Positions 6,680 to 16,900 of a DNA stretch of 64,000 nucleotides are shown piece by piece. The stretch comes from Hymenobacter polaris (GTDB lineage: Bacteria; Bacteroidota; Bacteroidia; Cytophagales; Hymenobacteraceae). A model generated the notes under the pieces. The model was not told where the DNA came from. It saw only the letters and a program-made list of their open reading frames with translations, and searched no databases. The first letter of the stretch is position 1, and each line of letters opens with the position of its first letter. Made by a program: the position numbers and the translations under genes. Location of the stretch: contig NZ_JABBGH010000003.1 in NCBI RefSeq assembly GCF_012927305.1, positions 992,001 through 1,056,000 of the forward strand, in the 5' to 3' direction.

Positions 6680-9670
6680 ATGCCCCGCCCGCTTTTCCTG
6701 CTGCTTGGCCTGCTGGCCAGCGCCGCCGTAGCCCGCGCCCAAAGCCTGCCCGTCATCACCCAAAACCCGCCCGGCCTGCGCTGGCAGCAGGTGCAAACGC
6801 CGCACTTCCGCGTCCTTTACCCCCTAGGGCTCGATACGGCCGCCCAGCGCACGGCCGCCCGCCTGGAGGCCCTGCACCAGGCCGATGGCCAGACGCTGGG
6901 CGTGGAGGCGCACCCGGTGGCGGTGGTGCTGCAAAACCAAACCACCGTCAGCAACGGCTTCGTCACGTTTCTGCCGCGCCACGCCGAGTTCTTCACCACC
7001 CCCGACCAAACCCAGGGCCTGGGCACCGTGGACTGGCTCGACGGGCTGGCGGTGCACGAGTTTCGGCACGTCAACCAGTTTGATAAGGCGCGGCAGGGCT
7101 TCGGGCGGGTGGTGGTGCCTTTGCTGGGCGAGGGGGGCCTAGGGGTGGCGGCGGTGGGCGTGCCGCAGTGGTTTTTTGAAGGCGACGCCGTGGGCACCGA
7201 AACCGCCCTCACGCGCAGCGGGCGCGGGCGCATCCCCCTGTTTGGGGTGGGGCTGCGGGCCAACCTGCTCAGCGGCCTGCGCTACGGCTACCAGGAGGCC
7301 GTGAACGGCTCCCTGCGCGACAACGTGCCCAACTGGTACGTGCTGGGCTATTACCTAACATCCTATGCCAAAGCCCACTACGGCGCCAACGTGTGGCGCC
7401 GCGCCCTCGACCAGTACTACCGCTTTCCATTCTACCCGTTTTCGTTCTCCAACGGCCTGCGCCGCACCACCGGCCTGCGGGTCGAGGACCTGTACCAGCG
7501 CACGATGGCCGAGCTGGACTCAACCTGGCGCGCCGAACTGGCCGCCCGGCCCGCGCCCACGCCAGTAACCGAGCTGGCCGGGCAGCCCGCCAGCCGCGTG
7601 TTCACGCAGTACCAATTTCCGCAGTACGTGAGCGATAGCACCCTTTTGGTGCTCAAAAGTGGCCTAGGCGATATTCAGCAACTGGTGCTGCTGTCGCGCC
7701 GTCGCCCGCTGTCCGCTCATCTAAATATTGTTGACTCGGTTGCGGCCGATTCGATAAAGCGACACTTGCCAGATAGCTTGGCGCGGCACGTGTTCACCCT
7801 AGGCCCCCTCAACCTGCCCGACATGCTGAGCGTGGGCGGCGGCCGGGCTGCATGGGTGGAGTTTCGGCAGCAGCCGCGTTGGGGCCAGGTGGTGTACTCG
7901 GAGGTGAAGGTGCTGGATTTGGCCACTGGCCGGGTGCACCGCCTGGCGCGGGGCACGCGCTACACGGCCGCCGCGCTCTCGCCCGACGGGCGCCAGCTGG
8001 TCGTGACGCAAACCAGCCCCGGCTACCACCACGCCCTGCTGGTGCTGGATGCCAACACCGGCCAAGTGCTGCACACCCTGCCCAACCCGCGCAACGACTT
8101 CTACCAGCAGCCGCGCTTTTTGGCCGATGGCCGCCTGGTAGCCGTGGCCCTGAGCGCCGCCGGCAAAACCCTGCAGCTGCTAAACCCCGCCACCGGCCAA
8201 ACCCAAAACCTGCTGCCGGTAGCCAACGTGAACCTGGCTAATCCGCAGCCCTGGGGCGACTACGTGCTCTACAACTCACCCCAAACGGGCGTGGATAACG
8301 TGTTTGCCGTCAGCCAAAAAAATGGGTTGACTTACCAAGTGACCAACCGGCCCTACGGCGCCTACCACGCTACGGTGAGTCCCGATGGGCGGCACCTCGC
8401 CTTCCACGACTACCGCGCTACCGGGGCTAGGGTGGTGGAAATGCCCCTGGACCCGGCTACTTGGCTGGCCCTGCCCACCCCCGCCCGCCAGGATGCGCCC
8501 GCCGGCCCCTACGCCGAAAAGCTGGCCGCTGGCGAGCCCGCCGCGCCGCACATCACCGCCCTGCTGGCCTCGCCCGACTCGGTGGGGCCGCGCTACGGGG
8601 TGCGGCGCTACCGGCCGCTGGCCCACGCGTTTCGGCTGTTCAGCTACGGCGTGGTGCAAAGCCCCGACGGCGCCAACGTGAGCCTGGGCGTGCGCTCGCA
8701 AGACTACCTGAGCACCACCCAGGTTTTTGCGGGCCTACTCTACAACCAAACTGAGCGCACTCTAGGGGCCACCGGCGCGCTCAGCTACCAAGGCCTGCCG
8801 GTGGTGCTCGATGCCGAAATCAGCTACCAAGGCCGCAACGCCGCCCGCTACTTCGACCGCGCCCGGCCCCTCGATAGCCTGCGCCTCACGCAGTGGCAGG
8901 TGGCGCGGGTGCTCCTGGGCGGGCGCCTGCCGCTGGTGCTCACCCGCGGCAAGTACCTGCAAGCCCTGACCCTAGGGGCCTACTACCTGGGCGAGCAGGT
9001 GTACAACTACGTGGCGCCCTCGCGCAGCCTCTACGAAACCGGCCCCACCGCCCCGCTGCACGCCGTGCAAACCTACCTGAGCTACGCCAGCCAGCTCAAG
9101 CAAAGCGCCCGCGACGTGGCCCCGCGCGGGGGCGGCACGCTGCTAGCCACCTACCGCACCACGCCATTCGGCACCGCCTTGCAGGCTACGCAGGTGGGGG
9201 TGCAGGCGGGCCTGTACCTGCCCGGCCTGGGCCGGCACCACGCCCTGCGCCTGCGCGGCGGCTTCCAGTACCAGCAGCAAAGCCAGTACGCCTTTGCCTC
9301 AGCCATTTCCTTTCCGCGCGTCGAGCCCGACTACCTCAGCTTCGACCGCCTGGCCGTGGGCAGCGCCGACTACAACCTGCCGCTGGCCTACCTGCACGCC
9401 GCCCTGGGCCGGGTGCTCTACGTGCAGCGCCTGCGGGCCACCGCGTTTGGCGACTTCGCCCGCGGCAGCAACCTGCTGGCCGTGCAGCAGGGCCGCCAGC
9501 TGGTCAACCAGCGCTTCCTCACCGATTTCTACAATGCGGGCGTCGATTTCTGGGTCCTCTTCAACGTCTTTCACCTGCGCACCCCCCTAGAGGCCGGCGT
9601 GCGCATCGGCTACAGCAGCCTGCGCCAGCAGGTGCTAGTGCAGCCGCTGGCCTTCAGCGTGCGGCTGTAG
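6680..9670 (+). CDS. Exported protein with HExxH motif, TolB-like propeller and C-terminal beta-barrel
   Basis: 996 residues. Signal peptide ends near residue 20 (AVARAQ). Residues about 40-240 resemble a gluzincin-type peptidase domain: HEFRH at 126-130 and a downstream PQWFFEGDA with Glu167 as the likely third zinc ligand. Residues about 250-570 contain repeats of the TolB/WD40 type (SPDGRQLVVTQ, ADGRLVAVALS, SPDGRHLAFHDY). From about 640 the sequence alternates in the manner of an outer-membrane barrel (YLSTTQVFAGLLYNQ, TLGAYYLGEQVYNYV) and ends FSVRL. The combination suggests a surface or outer-membrane metalloprotease or a barrel protein with a peptidase-derived domain; no substrate is known. 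The frame is open from a GTG at 6605, but the ATG at 6680 starts the signal peptide. Confidence 0.7.
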   Translation: MPRPLFLLLGLLASAAVARAQSLPVITQNPPGLRWQQVQTPHFRVLYPLGLDTAAQRTAARLEALHQADGQTLGVEAHPVAVVLQNQTTVSNGFVTFLPRHAEFFTTPDQTQGLGTVDWLDGLAVHEFRHVNQFDKARQGFGRVVVPLLGEGGLGVAAVGVPQWFFEGDAVGTETALTRSGRGRIPLFGVGLRANLLSGLRYGYQEAVNGSLRDNVPNWYVLGYYLTSYAKAHYGANVWRRALDQYYRFPFYPFSFSNGLRRTTGLRVEDLYQRTMAELDSTWRAELAARPAPTPVTELAGQPASRVFTQYQFPQYVSDSTLLVLKSGLGDIQQLVLLSRRRPLSAHLNIVDSVAADSIKRHLPDSLARHVFTLGPLNLPDMLSVGGGRAAWVEFRQQPRWGQVVYSEVKVLDLATGRVHRLARGTRYTAAALSPDGRQLVVTQTSPGYHHALLVLDANTGQVLHTLPNPRNDFYQQPRFLADGRLVAVALSAAGKTLQLLNPATGQTQNLLPVANVNLANPQPWGDYVLYNSPQTGVDNVFAVSQKNGLTYQVTNRPYGAYHATVSPDGRHLAFHDYRATGARVVEMPLDPATWLALPTPARQDAPAGPYAEKLAAGEPAAPHITALLASPDSVGPRYGVRRYRPLAHAFRLFSYGVVQSPDGANVSLGVRSQDYLSTTQVFAGLLYNQTERTLGATGALSYQGLPVVLDAEISYQGRNAARYFDRARPLDSLRLTQWQVARVLLGGRLPLVLTRGKYLQALTLGAYYLGEQVYNYVAPSRSLYETGPTAPLHAVQTYLSYASQLKQSARDVAPRGGGTLLATYRTTPFGTALQATQVGVQAGLYLPGLGRHHALRLRGGFQYQQQSQYAFASAISFPRVEPDYLSFDRLAVGSADYNLPLAYLHAALGRVLYVQRLRATAFGDFARGSNLLAVQQGRQLVNQRFLTDFYNAGVDFWVLFNVFHLRTPLEAGVRIGYSSLRQQVLVQPLAFSVRL

Positions 9671-9802
9671 GGTGGGGGCTGCACCAGCATCTGCCCTAGG
9701 CCCCTAGGCGCTGCAAAAGCTGGTTGCAAAATAGTAAGCTGCCTTGCGCCGCCTCGCGCAGTATACGGTGCTTTGAGGCGGTCTTACCAAGCAAAACGCC
9801 GT

Positions 9803-10648
9803 TTAAAGCGGCTGGCCCACCATGCCGGCGCAGCAGGGCACGTAGTGCAGAAAATCATCCATCTCCTCCAGCGTCTGGCTGGGGGCGGTGAGGTGAGCGC
9901 AGTGGCCGGGCGTGTCAATTACTACCAGCTGGCTATCGGGCAGGTGCTCGTGCAGGTAGGTGCCCACGGCCAGGGGCGCAATCACGTCGTGGGCGCACTG
10001 CAAGATGAGCGTGGGCGTGGTGAGCAGCGGCAGGTCGGCGCGGTGGTCGGAGAGGAAAGTGGTGCGGGCAAAGTGCTGCGCAATGGTGGGGTTGGTGCGC
10101 ATGAAGCTGTTGCTCAGCTCCGCGATGAGGGCGGTGTTGCTGCTGCCCATCATAAGGGGTGCTACGCCGCCTATCCAACCCTCGTAGTTCTGCTCCATGG
10201 CCGTCAGCAGCTCCTCAATATCCTTTTTAGCAAAGCCCCCAGCGTAGCCTCCTTCGTTGACGAAACGCGGCGAGGGCGCCAGCAGCACCAGCCGCCCAAA
10301 GCGGGCGGGCTCGCGCACAGCCGCCAGCACCCCAATAATGGAGCTAATGGAATGCCCCACGAATACAACGTCGGTGGCGGCCAGCGCGCGCAGCACGTCG
10401 AGCAGGTCGTCGGCGTGGCCGTGTAGCGAGCCGTGGCGGGCGTAGTCGTAGGCTTCGGGCGAGGAGTTGCCCGCCCCAATCAGGTCGAGCAGCACCACGC
10501 GGTAATTGGCCTCAAACGCCGGGGCTAGCAGGCGCCACGAGCTTTGGTCGGCGCCCAGGCCGTGCAGGAAAACGATGGTGGGCGCGCCGGGGTCGGTAAG
10601 GCCCGAAATGGTCACGTTGCTGCGCTGCAGAATAGCAGTGGTATCCAT
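9803..10648 (-). CDS. RsbQ-like alpha/beta hydrolase
   Basis: 281 residues closely resembling RsbQ/KAI2-type hydrolases: FLHGLGADQSSW oxyanion region, LLDLIGAGNSS, the nucleophile elbow VGHSIS with Ser100, the PSPRFVNEGGYAGGF stretch typical of RsbQ, Asp221 in CAHDVIAP and His252 in HCAHLTAP. In Bacillus RsbQ works with the PAS-phosphatase RsbP to switch on the general stress response; no RsbP-like gene lies nearby, so the partner and ligand are unknown. No signal peptide; cytoplasmic. Monocistronic, transcribed towards the convergent exported protein gene. Confidence 0.85.
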   Translation of the reverse strand: MDTTAILQRSNVTISGLTDPGAPTIVFLHGLGADQSSWRLLAPAFEANYRVVLLDLIGAGNSSPEAYDYARHGSLHGHADDLLDVLRALAATDVVFVGHSISSIIGVLAAVREPARFGRLVLLAPSPRFVNEGGYAGGFAKKDIEELLTAMEQNYEGWIGGVAPLMMGSSNTALIAELSNSFMRTNPTIAQHFARTTFLSDHRADLPLLTTPTLILQCAHDVIAPLAVGTYLHEHLPDSQLVVIDTPGHCAHLTAPSQTLEEMDDFLHYVPCCAGMVGQPL

Positions 10649-10825
10649 AAAAGAGGAGAGGTAGAAAATGAAAAGAGAAAAAAGAATGCTTAACCTTCGT
10701 AAAAAACCAACTAGCCGGATTGCAGTATGCTCAAAGCGTTAAATTTTTGTATTTTTTAAGTATAATATCAATTGTGTAGCCTGTAAAGATTAGTTAGATG
10801 GGATTTTTTTATAAAGAAACAAATT

Positions 10826-10858
10826 AAAAAACCTCCCTTGCAAAAGCAAAGGAGGTTT
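10826..10858 (-). terminator. Rho-independent terminator of the sus-like operon
   Basis: AACCTCC-CTTGC-AAAA-GCAAAG-GAGGTT folds into a stem of about 11 bp. On the minus strand it is followed by TTTTTTAATTT. It lies about 80 nt after the stop of the lipoprotein gene at 10937, the last gene of the susC-susD group. Confidence 0.75.
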
Positions 10859-10936
10859 CTAGTAATAATACTTTAGCTCATCCGTATAAACCGCAAAACA
10901 ACCCGTAAAGATTGGGCCGCTAGCGCCGCCGAGCCG

Positions 10937-12196
10937 CTACAGCGTGCGGTACTCAAACTTGACCCGGCCCACGCCGCCGCTGGTGCTGGCCCGCGTGCCT
11001 AGAATGCGCAGCAGGGCGTAGGTGCTAGCCCCGCGCAGCCGCACCGCGTACACGTCGCCCGCGGCGGGGGTGCCCAGGTCGGCGCTGGCCGTGTTCTGGT
11101 ACAGCAGCAAACCCACCTGGTTGGCGGTGGCCGTGGCGTAGGGATTGGCCGCGAGCTGGCTGCTGCTCAGCTTGTAGTAGCGCGTGGTGTTGGGCGCGCT
11201 CAGGGTGAGGGCGCCGCTGCCAGCGGTTGAGAGGCCGCTTACCTGCAGGTCTTTGCCAGTACTGGCGTTGGCGGCCGGCTCGGGCAAGCCCGCGCTCAGG
11301 TTAAAGGCCAGCGAGTCGGCGCTGCTGCCCCCGCCAAAGCTGACGGTGCCGCGCCGGGTGGTGGCCAGTGGGGTGCCGGCTGCCGCCACCGGCACCAGCG
11401 CCGAGGTGAGCGTGGTAGAGGTAGTTTGGGCGAAGGCCGTGAACACGAACTGCGCGCCGCCCGCCGCCGCGCTACCGCTCGGAATGCGCACGTCGATGGT
11501 GCGGCTGTTGACCACGCCCGCCGTGGGGGTTTTAATCACGCCCTGCCGCTGCAAGGCGCCGGTGGTGCCGGTGCGGGCGTAGTACACCAGGCTATCCACG
11601 TTCTTAAACAAGTTGCTCGGCGGGGTGGTGGCCCCGGTGGGCACTGTCGAGATGCCGCCCGCGTTCAGCGTAATGGCGTAGCCAAGTACGTCGCCGTTGG
11701 TTTGGGCGCTGGCCCCTAGGCCGTTGCGGTAGGTGAGGGTGGGCGTGCCATTAGTGAGCGTGGGCGAGCTGGCCACCGTGTAGGTAATGCGCCGCAGCCG
11801 CTGCCCACCATCGGCGAAGTTGAGCGTCACATCGACTCGCACGGCCGTGCCGATGGCGTAGGTGGTGGGCACGGTGTAGGGCACGGCCTGGGTGTTCACG
11901 GCCAGCGTCTGGTTGAACGTGCCGTTGACGGGATAGCTGCCCACCTGCGCCGAGTCGGTTTTGGTGGCTTGGAAAACGGTGATGGTGGTGGGATTATCAC
12001 CCTGGTAGTACCCTAGGGTGAGGGGAATACTCTCGCCGGGGGCATACTTGGTAACCAGGGCGGTGGTATTGGGCAGCGCCAAGTTGGCGTAGCCGCCGGT
12101 GGGCGGGCCGGTGTAGGGGGTGGGCAGGTTGGTTTTGCAGCTGGCCAGCGCTCCCAGCCCTAGCAGTCCCAGCAGGCAGTAATGCGAAAGTTTCAT
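10937..12196 (-). CDS. Putative surface lipoprotein downstream of susCD
   Basis: 419 residues with lipoprotein signal (LLGLGALASCKTN; Cys about residue 20). The rest is rich in Thr/Ser/Gly and beta-strand pattern, with possible Ig-like segments such as AVRVDVTLNFADGGQRLRRITYTVA. No catalytic motif is recognised. It follows susD by 35 nt and shares its transcript, so it is probably an accessory surface component of the same uptake system, comparable in position to SusE/SusF-type proteins. The frame is open to 12250, but the ATG at 12196 starts the lipoprotein signal. Confidence 0.7.
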   Translation of the reverse strand: MKLSHYCLLGLLGLGALASCKTNLPTPYTGPPTGGYANLALPNTTALVTKYAPGESIPLTLGYYQGDNPTTITVFQATKTDSAQVGSYPVNGTFNQTLAVNTQAVPYTVPTTYAIGTAVRVDVTLNFADGGQRLRRITYTVASSPTLTNGTPTLTYRNGLGASAQTNGDVLGYAITLNAGGISTVPTGATTPPSNLFKNVDSLVYYARTGTTGALQRQGVIKTPTAGVVNSRTIDVRIPSGSAAAGGAQFVFTAFAQTTSTTLTSALVPVAAAGTPLATTRRGTVSFGGGSSADSLAFNLSAGLPEPAANASTGKDLQVSGLSTAGSGALTLSAPNTTRYYKLSSSQLAANPYATATANQVGLLLYQNTASADLGTPAAGDVYAVRLRGASTYALLRILGTRASTSGGVGRVKFEYRTL

Positions 12197-12231
12197 GGCA
12201 GATAAGTCGGGAAGTGGAGGGGAGGCGGGCC

Positions 12232-13818
12232 CTAGGGCATGTCGAACCACAAAGGCTTGAGCACGTAGTCGTTGATGACGCCATTAGCCACGCCCGCGTC
12301 GCTGTAGAGCTTGGCCACGTTGGCCGGATTGTAGAGCACCTCGGTGGCGCCCGGCGCCAGGCGGCGCGGGTAGCGCAGCTTGGTATCGGTGGCGGCCAGC
12401 GAGGAGGGGTTGACGCCGCTGCCCACGGGGAAGGCGAAGTTGACGTAGATGCTGGGGTCAAAATCGAGGCGGCGCAAGTCCGACCACGAATCGGGGTTGA
12501 GGAACATGCCCAGGTACTTCTGCTCCATGATGCTGCGCAGCGTGACGGCGCCCGCCGTTTGGGGCACCGCCGCCGAGGCCAAATAGGCGTTTATCTGGCT
12601 GCTGGAAATGGTGGGGAACGTAACGGCCGGCAGGGCGTTGGTGCCGCCCTGGCCCACCTTGGTCATGTGCGCCGTAATGGCCGTGCGCAGCGCCGTGAGC
12701 GCCCGGCTGGTGTTGCCGGCCCGAAAGGCAGCCTCGGCCTCGATAAATTTCAGCTCGTGGTAGGTCAGCACCTCGAAGTACCCAAGGTCGCGGGCGTACC
12801 ACGAGGCGTAGAAGTCGGTGTACGAGGGGTTGGCCGGCGGGAAGTAGCCGGGCGCGTAGTTGACGGTGGTGCTGGCGCCCACGCCAGGGTCGGCACCCAC
12901 GCTGGTGGTAGGCACCAGAATGCCCCAGCGCGGGTCCGTGACGCCCGCGAAGGTGGTGCCGTTCAAGTACTTCACCACGTTGCTCGAAAGCACGGCCGTG
13001 CCGAAGTTCGAGCGCGTCACCCCAAAGATGTTGGTGGTGTTGGCCAGCGGCGCCACCGCCACCTGAAAGTTAATCTGCGCGTCGTCGGCACTGCTCGTAA
13101 AGGCTTTGTCGCACAAGGCCAGCACAGCGGCGGGGTCGTAGCTGCTCTTCTTAGTGAGGTGCTGGGCCTGGCGCGCCATCAGGGCGTAGGCCAGCCGAAT
13201 CCACTTGCCGGTGTCGCCCTTATATAGGATGTCGCCGCTCTCGCTGGGCGAGCTGCTGTAGAGGGGCCGAAACTCGGCGCTGCTCGGCTGCTGCAGCTGC
13301 GCAATGCCATCCAGGCACAGCTGGTTGATGGTGGCGTAAAGCTGCTGCTGCGGGTCGTACTTGGGCGTGTAGTTGGTGCCGCCCTGGTAGGCCTCGGTGT
13401 AGGGCACGTCGCCGAGCATGTCGGTGGCGTGGGCCAGAATGATGGCTTGCATAATCTCGCCCGCTCCCACGTAGTAGGGCGAGCCCTCGGCCTTGGCCGC
13501 CGCAATCATGGGCGGAATGTTGCCGCCCGATTGAAAGTAGCTGTAGTTAAACGTGTTGGTGCTCTGGGCGTTGGTGAGGATGTACTGGTCGTTGCCACCG
13601 CTGTTGGCCGTGCGGCTCACCACGTACTGCGTAATGTAGGGCGTGCGCAGGGCCGTAAACATCTGCGTCTGAATACCATTGGAGATGATATTGGGCAGCA
13701 GGAAGTTGGGCGTAGTGGTAGACGGGTTGTTGGGGTTGTTGTTAACGTCCAGGAAGCTCTGGCACCCCGGCAGCAGCCCTAGGGCCCCCGCCAGGCTTAA
13801 AAGAAGATATTTTTTCAT
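12232..13818 (-). CDS. SusD/RagB-family nutrient-binding outer membrane lipoprotein
   Basis: 528 residues. Lipoprotein signal MKKYLLLSLAGALGLLPGCQ, then SFLDVNNNPNNPSTTTPNFLLP, which is typical of the SusD-like subgroup that opens with DxNxNPN motifs. The central part has TPR-like helices (EIMQAIILAHATDMLGDVPYTEAYQ) and the end carries EQKYLGMFLNPDSWSDLRR. It caps the SusC channel and captures the ligand at the cell surface. It lies just downstream of susC with repeat A3 in between. The nutrient cannot be predicted: no sugar-degrading enzyme or transcription regulator is adjacent. Confidence 0.95.
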   Translation of the reverse strand: MKKYLLLSLAGALGLLPGCQSFLDVNNNPNNPSTTTPNFLLPNIISNGIQTQMFTALRTPYITQYVVSRTANSGGNDQYILTNAQSTNTFNYSYFQSGGNIPPMIAAAKAEGSPYYVGAGEIMQAIILAHATDMLGDVPYTEAYQGGTNYTPKYDPQQQLYATINQLCLDGIAQLQQPSSAEFRPLYSSSPSESGDILYKGDTGKWIRLAYALMARQAQHLTKKSSYDPAAVLALCDKAFTSSADDAQINFQVAVAPLANTTNIFGVTRSNFGTAVLSSNVVKYLNGTTFAGVTDPRWGILVPTTSVGADPGVGASTTVNYAPGYFPPANPSYTDFYASWYARDLGYFEVLTYHELKFIEAEAAFRAGNTSRALTALRTAITAHMTKVGQGGTNALPAVTFPTISSSQINAYLASAAVPQTAGAVTLRSIMEQKYLGMFLNPDSWSDLRRLDFDPSIYVNFAFPVGSGVNPSSLAATDTKLRYPRRLAPGATEVLYNPANVAKLYSDAGVANGVINDYVLKPLWFDMP

Positions 13819-13836
13819 AAGGAAAAGCTAGTTGGA

Positions 13837-13959
13837 AAAGAACGTCATGCTGAGCTTGCCGAAGCATCTCTATCACGCCGTTTGCTAATCGTTGGCTAGG
13901 GCGCCTTGCGGCCCGGCCGAAGCGGTAGAGATGCTTCGGCAGGCTCAGCATGACGTTCT
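13837..13959. repeat. Palindromic repeat, family A copy 3, between susC and susD
   Basis: Arms begin AAGAACGTCATGCTGAGCTT and end with the complementary GACGTTCT; the loop of about 50 nt is longer than in the other copies and the stem has a few mismatches. Sitting inside an operon, the hairpin may set the susC to susD transcript ratio (inference). Confidence 0.88.
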
Positions 13960-13984
13960 AGCGTAAGCGCTGACTAGCAGATGA

Positions 13985-16900
13985 TTAAAAATTGACGCGC
14001 AGGCCCATGTCCACGCCGCGGGTGGCCGGGATGTTGCCGTAGTCGATGCCGCCCGAGCCGCCGCCGCGCACGCCGGCGCCGGCGCTGGCCGTTTCGGGGT
14101 CGGCGCCGCTGTAGCGGGTCAGCAGCACCAGGTTGCGGCCGGTTACGCTCAGCTCCAGGCTTTTGAGGAAGGAGCTGGGGCCGCCCAGCCACTTGGTGGG
14201 CAGCGCGTAGCTCAGGGTCACGTAGCGCAGGCGGGCCCACGAGCCATCCTCAATGAAGGGCGTGCCCACCTGGGCCAGGTTGCCGGTGTAGTAGGCCTGC
14301 GTAAGCTCGGCGGGGCGGGTGTTGGGGGTGTAGGTGGTGTTGCCGTTGGCGTCTTTGCCGCTGGCCACCACGCCGTCAAACGTCACCGTCTTGTAGCGGT
14401 CGAGGGTGCGGGTGCTGGTGCCCACCCCCGTCTGGTAGTAGTCGTTGCCGTTCACCACCACGCCGCCCACCCGGAAGTCAAGCAAGCTGGTGAAAACCAG
14501 CCCGTGGTAGCTGAACGTGTTGGTGAGCTGGGTGGTGAAGCGCGGCGCCCGGTTGCCGGCGTACACAAACGCCGAGCTGAACGTGGGCAGGCCCGTAGCG
14601 GCGTTGATAATCACCTGCCCGTTGTAGGGGCTGCTGGGGTCGGCCACCCGCACGTAGTCGGTGGAGGCGATGCCCGAAATGGGATGGCCGGGAAAGGCGC
14701 CGCCCTCGTGCACGTTGGTAATGAAGGTGTCGGACTGGTACACCACCGTCAGGGGCGAGGGCAGGCTCTCCACGTTGTTGGTGTTGTGGTAGAAGTTGGC
14801 CAGCACGTCCCAGTTGAAGCCCGAAGCCGTGCGCACCGGCGTGCCGCTGAGGCTGATTTCGACGCCCCGGTTGGTAACCGTGCCGCCGTTGATGTACTGC
14901 AGAATGAAGCCCGTGGCCTGGCTCACGCGGGGCGCGATGAGCTGGTCGGTGGTGCGCGAGGCGTAGTAGTTGAAGTCCAGCGACAGCCGGTTTTGCAGGA
15001 ACTGCAGGTTGATGCCCGCCTCGTAGGTGCGGGTGCGCTCGGGCTTCAAAATGGGGTTCGAGCCATAGAAGTCGTTGCGAAAGCCCCCGCCGATGTAGGT
15101 ATTGGTGGTGAGCGGCGACTGCACGCGGTAGGGCCCGGTGTCGCGGCCCACGTCGGCCACCGAAGCCCGGATTTTACCGTAATTCAGCACCGGGCTCTGG
15201 TCGAGGCCCAGGATTTTGGTGAACTCGTAGCCCGCCGCCGCCGAGCCGTAGAAGAAGCCTTTGCCAAAAATCTTGCCTTCGTCGGGCCTAGGTAGCGTCG
15301 ACGACTGGTCGTAGCGCCCCTGCAGCTCGATGATGAGCTGGTTGAACAAGGTGAAGTTGAGGCGCCCGAAGTTGCCGATGAGGCGGCGCAGGGCGTCGCG
15401 CTGCAAGGCGTTGCGGTTCACCGTGTTGTTGAGGCCGATGAAGTCAGGATTCTGGAAAATTAACCCCACGTAGTCCACCGCCTGGTCGCGGTTTTCCTCA
15501 ATGGTATTGCCCAAGATGAGCGAGCCGGACAGGAAGGTGCCAAACGACTTGTTGAACGTGGCCAGGGTGGTGGCCGTCAGCACGCGGTTCTGGTCCACGG
15601 TTTCGGCCAGGCCGCCGTTCTGGTTGCCGGGCAGCGAGGTGCCCACCGCCCGCACCGACGTATTGCGCGAGGTGTACACGTCTACCCCAATGTTATGGCT
15701 CAACGTCAGCCACTTGGTGGGCGAGAAGCTGAGCAGCGTATTACCAATAAAGCGGTTGGTGCGGTCGCTCTGCGGGTTTTTGGCGGCCGTCCAGTACGGG
15801 TTGTCGGCGTCGGCGTCCACGGCGGCGCCGCTCAGCGGCAGCAGGCGGCGGCGGCTGCCGTCGGCGTTGAGGTAATTGCGAGCGTCGTCGTTGCGCGGCC
15901 AGTTCAGCAGGCTCAGTAAGAAGCCGCCCGACCCTAGGGTGCCCGAGGTGCTGATAAGCCCCGGCCCCTGCACCGGCCGGGTGGCGCCCGAATTGAGGTA
16001 CTGCGCCGAGCCCGTGATGCTGAGCTTGGGCGAAATCTGGGCCGAGCCCGAGATGCGCACCGTCGTCTTGTCGTAGCGGCTGCCGGGCGTTACGCCGCGC
16101 TGCACCAGGTTGGAAGCCGAGGCGAAGAAAGTGGCCTTGTCCGAGCCGCCCGACATGGTGAGGTAGTTCTGCGCGGCGTAGCCCTTCTGGAAAAAGTTGC
16201 CCAGGTTGTCGTACACCGGCTGGCCGGGGGCGAACTGCGGCCCAAACGAGCTGCGCGTAGTGGCGTCGTACACCCCGTTCGAGCCCTGCCCGTAGAGGCC
16301 CTGCATCTTGGGTAGGCGGTTCACCTCATCCACCGAAAACTGGGTGCGGTAGTTGAGCTGCGTGCGCCCGGCCGTGCCTTTCTTGGTGGTGATAACCACG
16401 GCGCCATTGGCGGCGCGCAGGCCGTAGAGCGCGGCGGCGGCCGGGCCCTTCAAGATGGTCATCGAGGCAATGTCCTCGGGGTTGAGGTCGCCGGCCCGGT
16501 TGGCGGCGCCCACCGAGCGGCCCAGCAGTCCGTTGAAGGCCGAGCCGCCACCCGGCGCCGTGCTTTCCTGAAACGACGAGTTATCCATTATCAGCCCGTC
16601 GATGATGAACAGCGGCTGGTTGTCGCCGTCGAGCGAAGTGCCGCCCCGGATAACGATGCTGGCGCCCTCGCCCGCCCCGCCGCCCGAGGACGTGATGTTG
16701 ACGCCCGCCACCTTGCCCTGCAAGGCGTTCACCACGTTGGTTTGGCGCGAGTCCACAATCGACTGGCCGGTCACGGTCTGGGTGGCCGTCACCAGGTTGC
16801 GCTGCTCGTCCTTGATGCCGTAGCCCAGCACCACCACCTCGTCGAGGTCGCTGGCGTCGGCCCGCAAGCTTACGTCGAGCGGCCCGCTGCCCGCGCGGCG

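Noticed and set aside
13742..13951. Short frames beginning MLSLPKHLYR or MLRQAQHD at repeat A copies
   Set aside because: These are translations of the palindromic repeat arms, not genes.
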